Of a stretch of 64,000 nucleotides of DNA, positions 22,653 to 34,208 are shown one piece after another. The DNA comes from Oreohelix idahoensis. Taxonomy: Eukaryota; Mollusca; Gastropoda; Stylommatophora; Oreohelicidae. Under the pieces are notes generated by a model. That model saw only the letters and a list, made by a program, of their open reading frames with translations, was not told the DNA's origin and did no database searches. The stretch spans positions 351,501 through 415,500 of the forward strand of contig JAMPIV010004905.1 in assembly GCA_024509875.1 (NCBI GenBank), written 5' to 3'. The position numbers and the translations under genes were made by a program. Each line of letters starts with the position of its first letter. Position 1 is the stretch's first letter.

Positions 22653-24554
22653 ATGTTCAGAAATAAACCACACGCCAAAAAGAGGAAGGTCTACACCAGC
22701 CCACCAGCGATGAAAATCCAGGGGAATAACAAAACCACAAGCAACAGAGACAGACAGCCAGATAGCAAGACTGCCCAAAGTACTCGTGCCGGGACCGGTC
22801 CTTCTCCAACTCCTGACACGACGACGGAGTTAGCTGATACGTTTATCGACCCGACTGAGAGCCTGAGTGGCCCGACTCTTGGCGAGGCAGAGGAGAGGAA
22901 AGATGCAAACGTCTCTGACCTTGACGATGAAGAATATGAGTACGCGAAGAAAGTGTTAGATCAGATAAAACAGATGTCAGAACCTGAAGACAGGAGGAGA
23001 GCATTAGAACCGATACAAAAGATGCTGGAAAGTATGGAAATAAGAAGACAGAAGCTTATAATCCTGCGGCCACCACCACACGTACCCGAATCGGCAGCAG
23101 AAACCCTGTCTACCACAGAGAAGCTGCACCAAACACCGATGACACCACCACACGATACCGAGTTGACAGCTGTGGCTACCCCAGGGAAGCTAATCCAAAA
23201 TCCGAAGACAACAAAATCATCACCAAAACTTGATTCTAGCACTGACCAGGACCTGAGAAGGAAAGAGGGAACAAAGGCCAGCGAACAAGGCAACACAGAT
23301 GCGATGGAAAGGATCGTTAAGATCACACAGATGTCCGGAGGCGAGGCCTCACTCAGGGCCGTACCAGATGACAAAGTGATCTTCATCCTCGAGGCAATAA
23401 CTGGCAGGAGAGGCATCTCTAAAGTAAGAAGGCACGAAAATGGAGTCGTGCTTTCCCTAAACAAAACTACAACCACTTCGCTGATGACAGAACTGGAGGC
23501 CGGTTCAAAAGAAGTGCAGTTGCCCCACCAGATAAAAGTGGTGGTGAAAAAACACAAGACCACAAAGAAGTTTGTTGTAAGAGGAGTGGACACCAGATGG
23601 CCCGCTAACGAGGTCCTCAACAAACTACAGACCGAAAACGCAGACGTCCAATTCACACAGGTCGAAAGGCTAAAAACATGGGACAACAAAGACACAAACC
23701 TGATTGTAATAACCATTGAAGGGTCGACAAGACCTGAGAGACTGACGCTAGAAACTACTTAAAAAAGATAGAGGCATATATCCCTCCGGTCATACAGTGC
23801 TCTAACTGCCAGCAGTTTTCACACACAAAGAAAACGTGCAGGAGAGATGCAGTTTGCCGGTATTGTGCGGGTAGTCACCCATGTCGTGACTGTCCCAAGG
23901 CGAAGGAGGATAAAAATTACAAGGCCATAAATCAAAACCGTACCTGTGCAAACTGCCTCGGAAACCATGGGGCAAGATACCGAGGGTGCCCGTCGTTCCA
24001 TTAAACAAAGAGCATCTTGAATGAGGCCGTGTCCAAAAACATATCTTTCAAAGAGGCAAAACACAGAGTGGCTGCGGATGTTGCAGACAAACAGCGCACG
24101 ATTGTCAGAAGACAGTTACATCAGCTGAAAGCAGAAGTAAATGAAATGAAACGGAAACTCAAGGGCGAGAACAAAAGCAGGCAGTCTCCCGAAAAAAAAG
24201 ACTGACAGTGAAGACGTAATTGATCTACAGAACGCTAAAGAAATGCTGGAAGACTTGAAAAGAGTTCAGCAGCAGATAGAAGCAGATGTCAAGAGGCTGT
24301 CAGAGCTGAAACAAGAAAACACAGAAATCCTCAAGAGAATTGAAGCAGAACGAAGAGCCGTAGAGGAAATGACATCCAACACACGGGAAACAAATAAGAA
24401 CAACCAAACAGACGAAGAAGTCATAGAAGAAACACTAAACAGACTACTACCTGCAATCATAGAAAAAGCGCTTGCTCAGGTACAGGAGAGCAGAAAGGCA
24501 AAAGAAACAGAAACGAGGAGCGTAAAAACACACAAAACCAAACAAGCCAGATAG
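22653..24554 (+). pseudogene. LINE ORF1 (three CCHC knuckles, C-terminal coiled coil), broken
   Basis: ATG 22653 opens a basic N terminus (KKRK), then acidic and Pro/Thr-rich linkers. A region near 23340-23700 resembles the RRM-like part of Jockey/I-type ORF1 proteins. A frameshift near 23755 leads to three knuckles between about 23798 and 23995: CxxC-H-C types in CSNCQQFSH, CRYCAGSHPC and CANCLGNHG, ending in RGCP, as is typical of these ORF1 nucleic-acid chaperones. A TAA at 24002 and a shift in an A8 run near 24195 break the rest. The C-terminal part (24243-24554) is an extended Glu/Lys coiled coil, unusual for the family. No endonuclease or RT ORF follows, so this is an ORF1-only relic or a half-LINE. 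Confidence 0.7.
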
Positions 24555-24637
24555 GGAGACAGGATATGAACACCATGAACACGCCACGACACCATAAACA
24601 GACAAGCAACGGAGAGGTATCAAGACAGTCAGCTAGC

Positions 24638-24669
24638 GGTCCTTTTCAGGACCAGTCCTTTTCAGGACT
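24638..24669 (+). promoter_or_regulatory. Two abutting histone-type 3' stem-loops
   Basis: GGTCCTTTTCAGGACC (24638-24653) fits the metazoan histone mRNA stem-loop consensus GGYYYUUYUNARRRCC at every position. It is followed without a gap by AGTCCTTTTCAGGACT (24654-24669), also a perfect 6-bp stem with the same TTTC loop but an A-U closing pair. They lie 84 bp after the ORF1 stop. No histone gene is nearby. The histone element binds SLBP and directs U7-dependent processing; whether these hairpins do so here is unknown. A weak purine-rich gaagaaac follows about 20 bp downstream. Confidence 0.7.
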
Positions 24670-25212
24670 AACAACCGGCTAGCACCGAAGAAACTAAATG
24701 CACAATATACCCCAATTATAACCAACTTTCAGATTGAACAGGGTATAACAGCAACATAACAGACAAACTAACGAACGAACGAAAACAGGCCTATTTTGCA
24801 AGAGTCGCCCAGAGAGAACAAACGAGACGAGGCGCCCTGTGTGGGTAGAACAAAGACATGACACGTGAGTTTGATTTAAAAGCAGATTAGCAATCGAGCA
24901 CAGGCTGGGTGTTTGTTTGGTGTTTAGTTTTGTTTGCTGGTTTATTTGGTTAATGTTTGCTTCAGAGTGCTTGTAGTCACTGACAGGGTTGTAGAAATAA
25001 ATACAGCCCCTGCCTCAAAATCAGAGTTTTATTGTTGAATCGGGTCGGTTGCGAGTGTGCAAGAGAGTGATCAAATATCACAACATCATCATCATCATCT
25101 CGCCCCACCCTATCACAATTGACGTCGTCGACAGGATGGGCAGACAGTGACACCGAGCAAACAGCAAACGAACAAATATTGTAAACACCCAGCGGTGCGG
25201 TATTGCAGCAAG
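24670..25212 (+). other. Possible 5' LTR remnant and leader of the CSD-Gag element
   Basis: Contains AATAAA near 24996, a (CAT)n stretch near 25083-25098, and tgacgtcgtcgacaggat at 25120, which could be a decayed primer binding site (TGG changed to TGA). The gag-like ORF starts 93 bp later. No matching 3' LTR was found within the window, so the LTR call is tentative. Confidence 0.35.
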
Positions 25213-26089
25213 ATGGCATCGATCAATGCGCCTGTGAAGATAGTGTACGTGAAGGTGCCAGAGGTAAGGCGATTTGATGGAAAGGCAAGTCCCACTTGGC
25301 AAGAGTTTGTGGAAGATGTAGAGGTCGCGTGGAAGGTGGCGCCCTTTTGGGAAGAAGACAAATTAGACATTATCTGGAATAATGTCACAACAACAGTCTA
25401 GGGAGTTACGGATACGTGGCGGAGCCAAGGCCAGACCTGAGCAGTTACTCAAGATAGTAGAAAAAGCCTACAGCAAGCAACCACCAGTCAGTGAGATGAC
25501 CAGGAATTTCCAGGCCGTGAGTCAGGGACCTTGTGAATATGCTGTTTTATGTGAAGGTAAAAAGCCTGATACACTGGTGCAGATAGCAAGTGCAGAAGCT
25601 CACAATGAGGAGGAGGCACTCAAAGCAGAAATATCGCTCCTAAAGTCCCAGCTAGCACAGATGTCGCAGACCAGTTCGCCAGTACAAGAGGAGGTGCAGA
25701 GAAAGAAAGCACCAGGCCAACCGCGGGAACAGCCAAAGCACGACGAGGGAGTGCGTGTTCTTGTATGTGAGAGTCAGGCTGTTGTCAACGAAAGCAGTGA
25801 GCTGACAGTACCAGCAGACGCAGTTGCACCGACAAGGCGAAAAGGTGTTTGCAAGTGGTACAGTGTCCACAGGGGATGGGGGTTCATCACGCCAGATATG
25901 GAAGTATTGATGTATTCGTACATCAGACCAAGATCTTCAGAAAGAGATTCCAGAGTCTGGCGAGGAATGAACGAGTTGAGTTTGACAGCAAACCATCGGT
26001 CCAGGGCATGGAAGCAATTTATGTATGCGGCATTGGCGGTCAAGAGTGTAAAGGTAGTAGGAGGCGTCCCATGGCACAGAGAAAGCCTA
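25213..26089 (+). pseudogene. Gag with capsid-like region and Lin-28-like cold-shock domain, 5' part
   Basis: ATG 25213 begins a capsid-like helical region (WQEFVEDVEVAW; then ELRIR...ARPEQLLKIVEKAY), then a Glu/Gln-rich coiled segment and a linker. A cold-shock domain (about 25838-26075) follows, with KGVCKWY, RNP1-like GWGFI (25874-25888) and RNP2-like DVFVHQ (25909-25926), and ends in a basic RRRP motif as in Lin-28. Two single-base shifts (an extra T near 25397, one base missing near 25895) move the frame 1 to 2 and back to 1, so they compensate downstream. The ORF is cut at 26089 by element B and resumes at 54929 in frame with two CCHC knuckles. Capsid-like N terminus plus a nearby gypsy-like pol tail suggests a retroelement Gag that captured a Lin-28-like module; a host gene is less likely. 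Confidence 0.65.
26085..26089 (+). repeat. Target-site duplication of element B (left)
   Basis: gccta here and at 54924-54928, flanking element B. Rejoining at one copy restores the reading frame of the CSD-Gag. Confidence 0.85.
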
Positions 26090-27320
26090 TGTGGTGAAAA
26101 ATTCTAATCCACATATATAAATTAGAAAATAAATGTAAAGCCTAACGAAGTAATTTAATAGAAAGAAAGAAGAATGGTGACAGACCAGTGCTTTCCAAAT
26201 AGCGTACACCGGTGTTGTAGAACGCCATAATGACTAAACCCGAGATCCCCTTTTTCTACTTCGTCTGCATAACTGTAACGCTTCCACGTACGATAGTAAA
26301 AGCCTACAGCATCATACACGCGTTTCTAAAAATAAAACTGGTACTGTATTTCTTAGACGACCTTGATAGGCACACTGCTTAATGACCTAGATATAATACT
26401 ACATTAATGTCATTATACCCAATACGTTAACCTAAAAGACAGACGGGCTTAGAGAGAGAGAGAGAGAGAGATGCACGGAGGAACGCATGCAATGCTACCA
26501 CGTCGTCTCGCGATTAAAAAGTGAACGCCAATCCCACGCGAAAGGCATGCAGGCCTGATTTTTTTTCAAATAGACAGTGATAAAAACACTAACGATACGA
26601 GGTTAGGTTTTGAAAACAGGTTTAAAATCTTATTGGAAACCCTGACATTCTACTGTTTTATGTCTAAGCTCCTGACATTAGTCTGACAGTACAGAAGACA
26701 TCTCCTAAGTATGGAAGTGAACGGTGGTAACAGGAAAGTCACGACTATCCTAGAATAATACATATTTTGAATGAAGCCACTTAGCCCCATTAAACTTATA
26801 TATTCTTGTACCTTAGGACTTGCTGACAAAAAATATGTTATGTGTTACGCAAATAGTCTAGTAATTAACAAATTATAGCCAAAATACTATAGTGGGGTTG
26901 TCTGACAGCACAAGATCATATTTGCTCATAATGGCATGTTTGAAAAACACTGCTTTAGGGGAAATGAGGCCAATAAGTTAGATACGATTTGATTGGCTGT
27001 AGTAATATGTAAGGCGAAACCTTATTAGTCGAACTGTAAATACTATTATTGTTGTTAATGGCAACGTGTAGGATGGGTAATATTTTTTCAAAGGCTCTTG
27101 TAAACATGGTCTCATTGGTTAGAGCGTTCGATATAGTCAAATAGAAGCGTCAGTTCAGGGCCAGTTTTGAAACTAAACTTTGTAAGAAGCAAGTGCGTTG
27201 AGATCAAGCTAATATTTTTCTAATAAAAGCCTGGGATAAGGCAGATCAAAATTGTGCCAGAATTCATCGCCAGTCAACGTTACTTGTGTATATTTCCTTG
27301 AATTGTGGTAAGCTAGACAT

Positions 27321-27455
<135 letters not shown>

Positions 27456-28499
27456 ATTGAATATGCAATGATAAATTGTGTCTGTATGTGTGTGATTCAG
27501 TAGCAAACAGAAGGCAAAGCCTAGATATTGCTCCACCATGTAAAAGCTTGTCAGAGAGGAGTATAACTGCATAGGCATATATGGGATTGCCATATAGTAA
27601 CATGATACCTATCTTATTGTATAGAAGGAATTAACGCTGGAATTGCAGAGGCGTTGTAATCATTAGGGAGAGGAATACTGGTGTATATTGTCACATGAGA
27701 AGCTAGCAGTTGGCCTACAGCGCTGAACTCTGTGTTTGTAATATCCTGTACTTCAGTGTGGAAATATATTATATATTAGTTCTGAAGGAGGAGGTACAAC
27801 ATTCTTATTTCAGGGACCGTGGTACTGAAGTATTAGAGCAGCACCTGGTCTGAGTTTTGCTGGATCCAGAGGGCTGGCAGCAGACTCCTTGTCCAAGATA
27901 TCGACCAGTGGTGTATTTAAAGATAACTGAGAAGCAAGCGAGCAGAGGAGACAGTTTTCCTGCCGCAGACATTGAGCTAAGAATTTGTCAGACAGAGCAG
28001 CTCACCCTTGTATAACCCACCTTAAAATTGACTGTAATACTAAATCAAGAGGGACAGTTATTGTTTTACAAATAAAAGGAACTGTGAACCCTTCAATATT
28101 ATTTCCACCAGTAACAAACACATGAAGTCGTGATGACAAACAATAACCTAGCTTCAAACGCCAGTATTATCTCATAATACTACATTACAACTCTACACAC
28201 ATATTGTAATAATATTATATGTCAGGACAAAGATCCTTTGTATAAATTTTGTACATACAGATTGTGTTTACATTTGATTGTGATTCCTGATTCACTCTGT
28301 AGTTGGATCAGGATATCTATTATTGAAAGAAACTAATACATAGTTTAAAAGTTAACACTTGACTTACTTAAGCTAGTCTTCTAGAGTGTTATATGTATGT
28401 GCTGGTCATAAGTGTTGTAAAGTGTTGTGGATCTTAATAAAAGTGTTTATCTGTCTGTTGGTTGTTATAAACTTACACTTCATCACTATCATAACCCTA

Positions 28500-28504
28500 G
28501 ACAT
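28500..28504 (+). repeat. Target-site duplication of array 2 (left)
   Basis: gacat here and at 47832-47836. In the uninterrupted right LTR of element B the site is present once (ccctagacattcagcg). Confidence 0.9.
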
Positions 28505-30891
28505 TGTAGTAAAATCTGTGAGAACAAACGCTAAATTCCAGGAAATTGTACTCCCAATGCTAATATATAGAACCAGCCCGTGTGTGTCTGACTGGCTTCT
28601 TCTCATACGCCAGCAGCACGCTCAAATTGTTACCGAAGTAATGCCTAAACGACTTGCCGCAGTCTAACATTATGCGCTTTGCTAGCGTTGGCTTTGAGAC
28701 TAAATATTTTCTTGTGCCAGAACTGCGATACGATGACTGGCGTTTGAATTAACGAAGATTTTAACATTAACGCCATGTAATTGTAGCAATTCGGACAATT
28801 TCCAGAAGTGTATAACGAAACTGCAGCAAGAATTAACACAAATACTACCTATACCTTGCAAGACCCCCCTTTTTCTCGACACGCGTTCTGGACATATATT
28901 CACACGGTTGGACTTGGCAGACGGCACACACACACACGCAAGTTGTTAAAATTTTGTGACGTAGCGTAGTGTTCGTTCTGCATACGGTAGTTTGAAAATA
29001 AAAGGAAAAATGCAATTAACGTGAGATGTTTTTTTGAATGTGTAATACTAAATAGGGTGTGAGACGGAGTGACCTTAGTTCGTGTTTACCAATTTAAATT
29101 GAATAGGAGAGGAAATGTTTTATTTGAAGCATTGTAGGAAATAAAACGATACTAGGCATGAGAAAGACATACAAGAATAAATATGTACTGACTGGGTAAT
29201 AGATAACAGCAGGATTAATAAGTATGTATGAGTATTTAAAACTATTAAGAAATAAAGAAGTTGGACAGAAGACAGATAGACAGATGTACTTGAAAATCTT
29301 TCTCGTAGGTGGGGTTAAAGGGGAAGGAGTCCTTATTTTGAATATTTGTCAGTTTTATTTGAAAAGCAACGCTATTCACTAAACAGTCTCTGATTGGCTG
29401 TAGTATATTAGACAAACGGTTGTATAAAACCAATTAGTATTGAGTATAGGGGGCCACTAGATGAAAAATTCCCTACACTAAAGTTGTTGTTATAGACGAG
29501 GCAAGAGTACTGTCTTGTTTGCTAATTCTGCACAAGCAGCGATCTGGATTTGTTACCATATATCGCAATATTCAACTATTTAGTGATTTTAATTCTCTGG
29601 ATCGGTAAGAATGAAAACATTTATCTTATCGTTATTATCATTATTATGTATGCATTATCGACTCTGTATGAACCTTAAAGGGGAAACATTTATCTGGAGA
29701 GAAGCCAACATCAAACTCTGTGTTGTTTCACAGCGTTGTTAGGAACTGTATTAACCTGGTATAGAAAAGCCAGACAGGCTTTCGGCCATATGGGGAGAAA
29801 AGAAAATTAAATATTTATGATGAAAAGAAAAAGTTGTGTTATGACATAAGACCAGGAAGATCACTGGCCGTCTTCTTCAGCAAGTCACCGTGATTGTACA
29901 TGACTTGATAGTATTAATGTAAAATGTTTCCTTTATCAAGGAAAATGTCAAACGGTAGTTTGAAAGTTATTTATCCAGAAGGGGGTACCAACCAAATTGA
30001 GAACGTTAACTAATTGTTTAGTTACCATACTGATGTCTGATGATATTGAACATGTTAGAGTAGGGAAAAAGAGAGATTATTAGATGCTGAGTGGGACACA
30101 TTTGTATTGTTCCAGAGTTTCATCTACAAGTGAAAGTGAGCCCAGGTGATCTAACACCTGTCCGTAAGTTCTGCAGTGAGGCCTAACTACTGAGTGCCTA
30201 CACAGTGATTTACCTATAGAAGCAGAATCGTGTCTTGGCAGTGGATGCTGGCGTTTATACATACTTCAACCAGCCTGGTTCCAGAGACCTCAGATAAGAC
30301 TTGTCTGGGAAATTGATATCACAAACAATCCACTCTCTCAGTTTTTCACAAAAGATAGTTTATCAGACAGTGAGGAACAAAAACGTTCAATAAACTTGTA
30401 CCCTTTTCTAGGAGCAAGAAATACTTGACATTCTCCCAGCTTGAGGCACATAAATAATTGTGGGATAACACAGACTCAATGACAGTTGTAAAATAATTGG
30501 TTGTAAATAATTTCATTATCATGTTGAGTTTATTATTCCTGTGTCAGAAGAATAACTAGATACAGGAAAATAAATTGTAAAAAAATAAGTTACATGCAAA
30601 ACTTTACCCAGTGACTTGTTTAATCATTGTTTATTGGTAATAGGTGTAGTTGTTGTCCTGTTCATACACTTCATCACATTGCATATACCCTAGACACTTG
30701 CTAGACAACATACACACACCAATACACTTCAGTAGGGGAAGATATATAATCGGGTGAGGTCGTGGTGGAAGCAGACAGGTACCCTGTAAACTTATTTGAA
30801 TTTAATAAACCTCAGGGACTTGCATAGCTGACCTCACACCAGATACCATTAATATAATATTTAAACCAATAATAACATTTAATTCACCACA
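28505..30891 (+). repeat. Array 2 LTR1
   Basis: 2387 bp, TGTAGTAAAATC to TTCACCACA. TATATAA at 30743-30749 and AATAAA at 30804-30809 suggest U3 up to about 30774, a short R, and a U5 of about 60 bp. A (CA)n tract near 28926 varies in length among the four LTRs. Confidence 0.88.
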
Positions 30892-30896
30892 TTAAT

Positions 30897-30920
30897 TGGG
30901 ACGCTCTTCCGGGATTTAAA
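30897..30920 (+). other. Primer binding site, array 2 unit 1
   Basis: TGGGACGCTCTTCCGGGATT, 5 bp after the LTR end, resembles the tRNA-Pro type primer site (TGGGGGCTCGTCCGGGAT) with differences. Element B has TGGGGTCCTGTCCAGGATTT at the same 5-bp spacing (48014). Confidence 0.55.
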
Positions 30921-31086
30921 GTTTCTTAGTACCCTATATTAAGTGAGTCACTAGTCCCAGTATTTGTAAAATCTAATAGTAAAAATAATTTGAGAGTGGT
31001 TTGAGATATCATTGCCCTTTGTGTTGTGTTTAGAGTTGGTTAATTAGTTAAGGTAGTGGATAGTATTTCATATTGTTAACTATAAA

Positions 31087-33449
31087 ATGGCGGATATGGC
31101 TAAATACAGATCTGCTGCTGTGCAGACTGCAAAAGAAATGAATTTAGATGGGCAAGCTCTGATTCAGTATGTGACATCAGAGTGCGATAAGTATATGGAA
31201 AGGGAAGATAAGAGATTAGCTGAGGAGAAGAGAATTATGTTAGAGGATGCTAGGGAACTTAAGAAGTTAGAGGCTGATAGAGAAGCTGAGATCAAGAGGC
31301 TGCAGTTGGAGGAGAAGAAACTTGAGGCTGAAAGAGTGAAAGAAGAAAAGAGACTTGAGGCTGAAAGAGAGAAAGAAGAAAAGAGGTTGGAAGCTGCCAA
31401 GGAGGAGAAGAGATTTCAGATGGAGGCTGAGAAAGAAGAGAAACGGTTACAAAGGGAACATGAGTTGCGACTAAGGGAGATGGAGTTACAAGGCCATGCT
31501 CCTGATAATGGAAGTAGCTCATCCACCTCCGACTCTGCTGCCAGCCAGGTCGCCTCAACCTCAGCCATGGAGTTCCAGTTGGACCCCTTTGTAGAAAAAG
31601 ATGATGATATTGAGTCATTTTTATCTAGATTTGAAAGGTTAGCTACTATGTATGGGCTAGAGAAAGAGAGATGGAGTATGAAACTATCTCAGGGGCTTAG
31701 GGGAACCTCTTATGAGGTCTTCGCCAAACTGAGCAAGGATGATCAAGATGACTACGACATTCTTAAGTAAGCTCTTCTAGTTAGATATGAGAAAAATAGT
31801 GAATTTTACAGAAAGAAATTTAGGAATGCCAAACTGTTGACTGGAGAGACTTACCACCAGTTCTCTGCACGCCTGGAGACATACCTGGAGAAATGGACTG
31901 CTCTGGGGAAAACCCAAGATTTAAAGGAAATGATTATGACTGAGCAGTTAAGAGAGTCCATGGCTCCAGACCTGAGAAAATTTCTCACGGAACAGGGTGC
32001 TGAGAGGCAGGGGGAGATCTTAAATGTGGCTGAGAGATATCAGGCAGCCCAGTCTGAGATAGCAAGTTTAAAGAAGAAGCCTATAGACCATGATAAAGCT
32101 CCACCAAACCAAAACCAACCTAACTATGAACACAGAGATAAGTTTAATAAGGGTAAAGCCTATTATGATAAGCCAAGTTTTGACCAACGAGATAGAAACT
32201 CGCATTTCAGAGAAAGGAGACCCTACAAACCAGAAAAAATATTGTAAAGTTTGTAGGATGAATAATCATAATACTATTGACTGTGGTAGGAAAGTTCCTC
32301 CATATCACGTGGCATGCATGATAACAGTGGAAAAGGGGAAGAAGAAATGACAGAGAATCATATTAATCTTCAACATTCCCCCATCTGTGAAGAAGTGACA
32401 TGTAATGGTGCCAAGGTTAGGTGCCTTTACGATTCAGGTTTAGAATATGACTCAGTTGTGAATGCAACCCTAGTGCACCCTGAACAGTATACCACAGAGA
32501 AAGTGGAGATACAAGGGGCCGTAAAGGGAATAGACACCATGACACTTCCAGTAGCCGAGATCAATGTAGAGACAAGGTACGTGGAAGGAGTGATCAGAGC
32601 AGCCGTGTGTGACGACCCTAATTACCCGCTGGTGTTAGGAAGTAAATATGTTTTTCTAGGAAGCCCGGTAAAACCTGTGGTAATGGCCACGCTTCAGGTT
32701 AGGTCGACCCCTAGTAGAACGGAGGAGGAACCACCACTAGTTTATTCTCATAAGCAGATGAGAAAGGCCCAGGCAAAGGATAAAACATTAAAACCTTGCT
32801 TTGGTAAATTGCCAACAAGCCATGCACACCCTAAGAAAGGACAATTTTATTTGAAGGAGGGACTGCTCTTCAGGAAAGCGAGAGCAGGATCCAAAGAACA
32901 GGGACAGTTGGTATTGCCAACTCCCCACAGGGAAAAAGTGATGGCACAAGCTCATGTTGTACCTGACGGTGGACACCAGAGGAATGGAAAACCCGTCAAA
33001 GGACATCTGAAAAATATTACTGGCCCCAAGTAGCTGCTGATATTGCACAATTTGTGGGGGCCTGTGAAAAATGTAGCAAGGTACAGTCCCCAAGTTGGGA
33101 AAATCATAATCAGATGCCAGCCAAGCATTCTGAAACATATGGGCCTAAAAATAACAAGGAAAATAAAAATAATAAGGTTGACATAGAGGATAGGTATCCA
33201 CCTTCCCACCAACAGTTTTCACCAAAAATATTTAGATTCGCAACTCTGAGAAGGGCATCCAGAGAAAATAGAAACTCAGACCAGTCAACCCAGGCTCAGT
33301 TTCAAGCCGCAGTTAGGGAACTGGCTGAAATTAATATTGAAGATAATCCGCCAGATTTGAACCCGAAACAAAATGTTAGAAGGAAAGTGGGGAGTGGACG
33401 AGTGAGCAATTCGGAAAATGCTCACAGCGCTTCACAATATGGCTATTAA
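31087..33449 (+). pseudogene. gag: Gag-PR-INT zinc finger, array 2 unit 1, multiply broken
   Basis: ATG 31087 (aaaatggcgg). Coiled coil to about residue 135, capsid-like region after it. TAA at 31768-31770 stands where element B has CAG, and the frame continues beyond. A shift in an A6 run near 32235 puts the CCHC knuckle (C-x2-C-x4-H-x4-C, about 32248-32284) in another frame, and a second shift near 32340 returns to the first for the protease (CLYDSG). Near 32988 one base is missing relative to unit 2. Only the integrase zinc finger remains (H..H..CEKC), then a 117-residue tail to 33449 with no recognised domain. The integrase core, RT and RNase H are absent. Confidence 0.85.
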
Positions 33450-34193
33450 TTTAGCATGAAAAGGGCACTGGTGACATTTTAGTCACCCGACCCTACACCG
33501 TCTAAGGGGAAGTATTGGTCGGACCCTGGATGGCGATCACCCACACATATTATAGCAAAGCTAAGGGCGAATTGATTTCTGATGCAGAAACTCATTTCCC
33601 CACATATTATCTTATTTCACCAAATTGTCTGTAGGCGGAGAATATAGTTGGTGAATATGGCCTCCATTTGAGTGGCATATTATAAGAATATTATTAGAAG
33701 GGTGTTTCCACATTCAATCAAGCCTGAGATCAGACCAATTGTTGGCTGTGAACATTTCGGAGGAGCAGAGTGCCTCCATTGTTGCCTTTTTGAATTGAGG
33801 ATAGTCCGAGTGTTTATTCAGGCTGATCAGGAAATTATTGGATCCCCTACACAACTCAGATATCACCGTATAGATCAACTCCTCATAACGTACAATTTGA
33901 GGAACATCTAATATTCTCGGGACATGTCGTTGAGCAGACTCAGAGAAGAGAAATGGTGAATACTGATTGCTAAGCAGCATTAAGACAAGCAGTAACACTT
34001 GCAGCTGTTCAGTAACATAACTGAAATAGATTCTTGGATTGCAGAGGTCTGAGGCAGCTTTCTTGAGTTGTGCTTACTTTGAATGACCCCACTGTAGAAA
34101 TCCATGAAAACACAAGGGCAGGAAAAGCCTAGGGAATAGTACTTTATTTACGCTAATTGTCTCACAGATAATAACCTGCAATGATTGCAATTT
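33450..34193 (+). other. 3' non-coding tail of array 2 unit 1
   Basis: About 740 bp between the last ORF and the polypurine tract, conserved in all three units (repeated at about 39116-39903 and 44861-45603). It has no similarity I recognise to pol of element B. A 79-codon ORF at 33672-33911 recurs in each unit, without recognisable domains. Candidate captured or family-specific sequence. Confidence 0.5.
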
Positions 34194-34208
34194 TTAGGAA
34201 AGGAGGTG
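34194..34208 (+). other. Polypurine tract, array 2 unit 1
   Basis: ttaggaaaggaggtg immediately before TGTAGT of LTR2. Repeated before LTR3 and LTR4. Confidence 0.65.

Noticed and set aside
22961..23716. 251-codon minus-strand ORF
   Set aside because: Shadow of the LINE ORF1 on the other strand; hydrophobic composition arises from the antisense of a charged protein.
30080..30262. Minus-strand 60-codon ORF repeated four times with 5.7-kb spacing
   Set aside because: Inside the array 2 LTRs, so repetition follows from the LTR copies.
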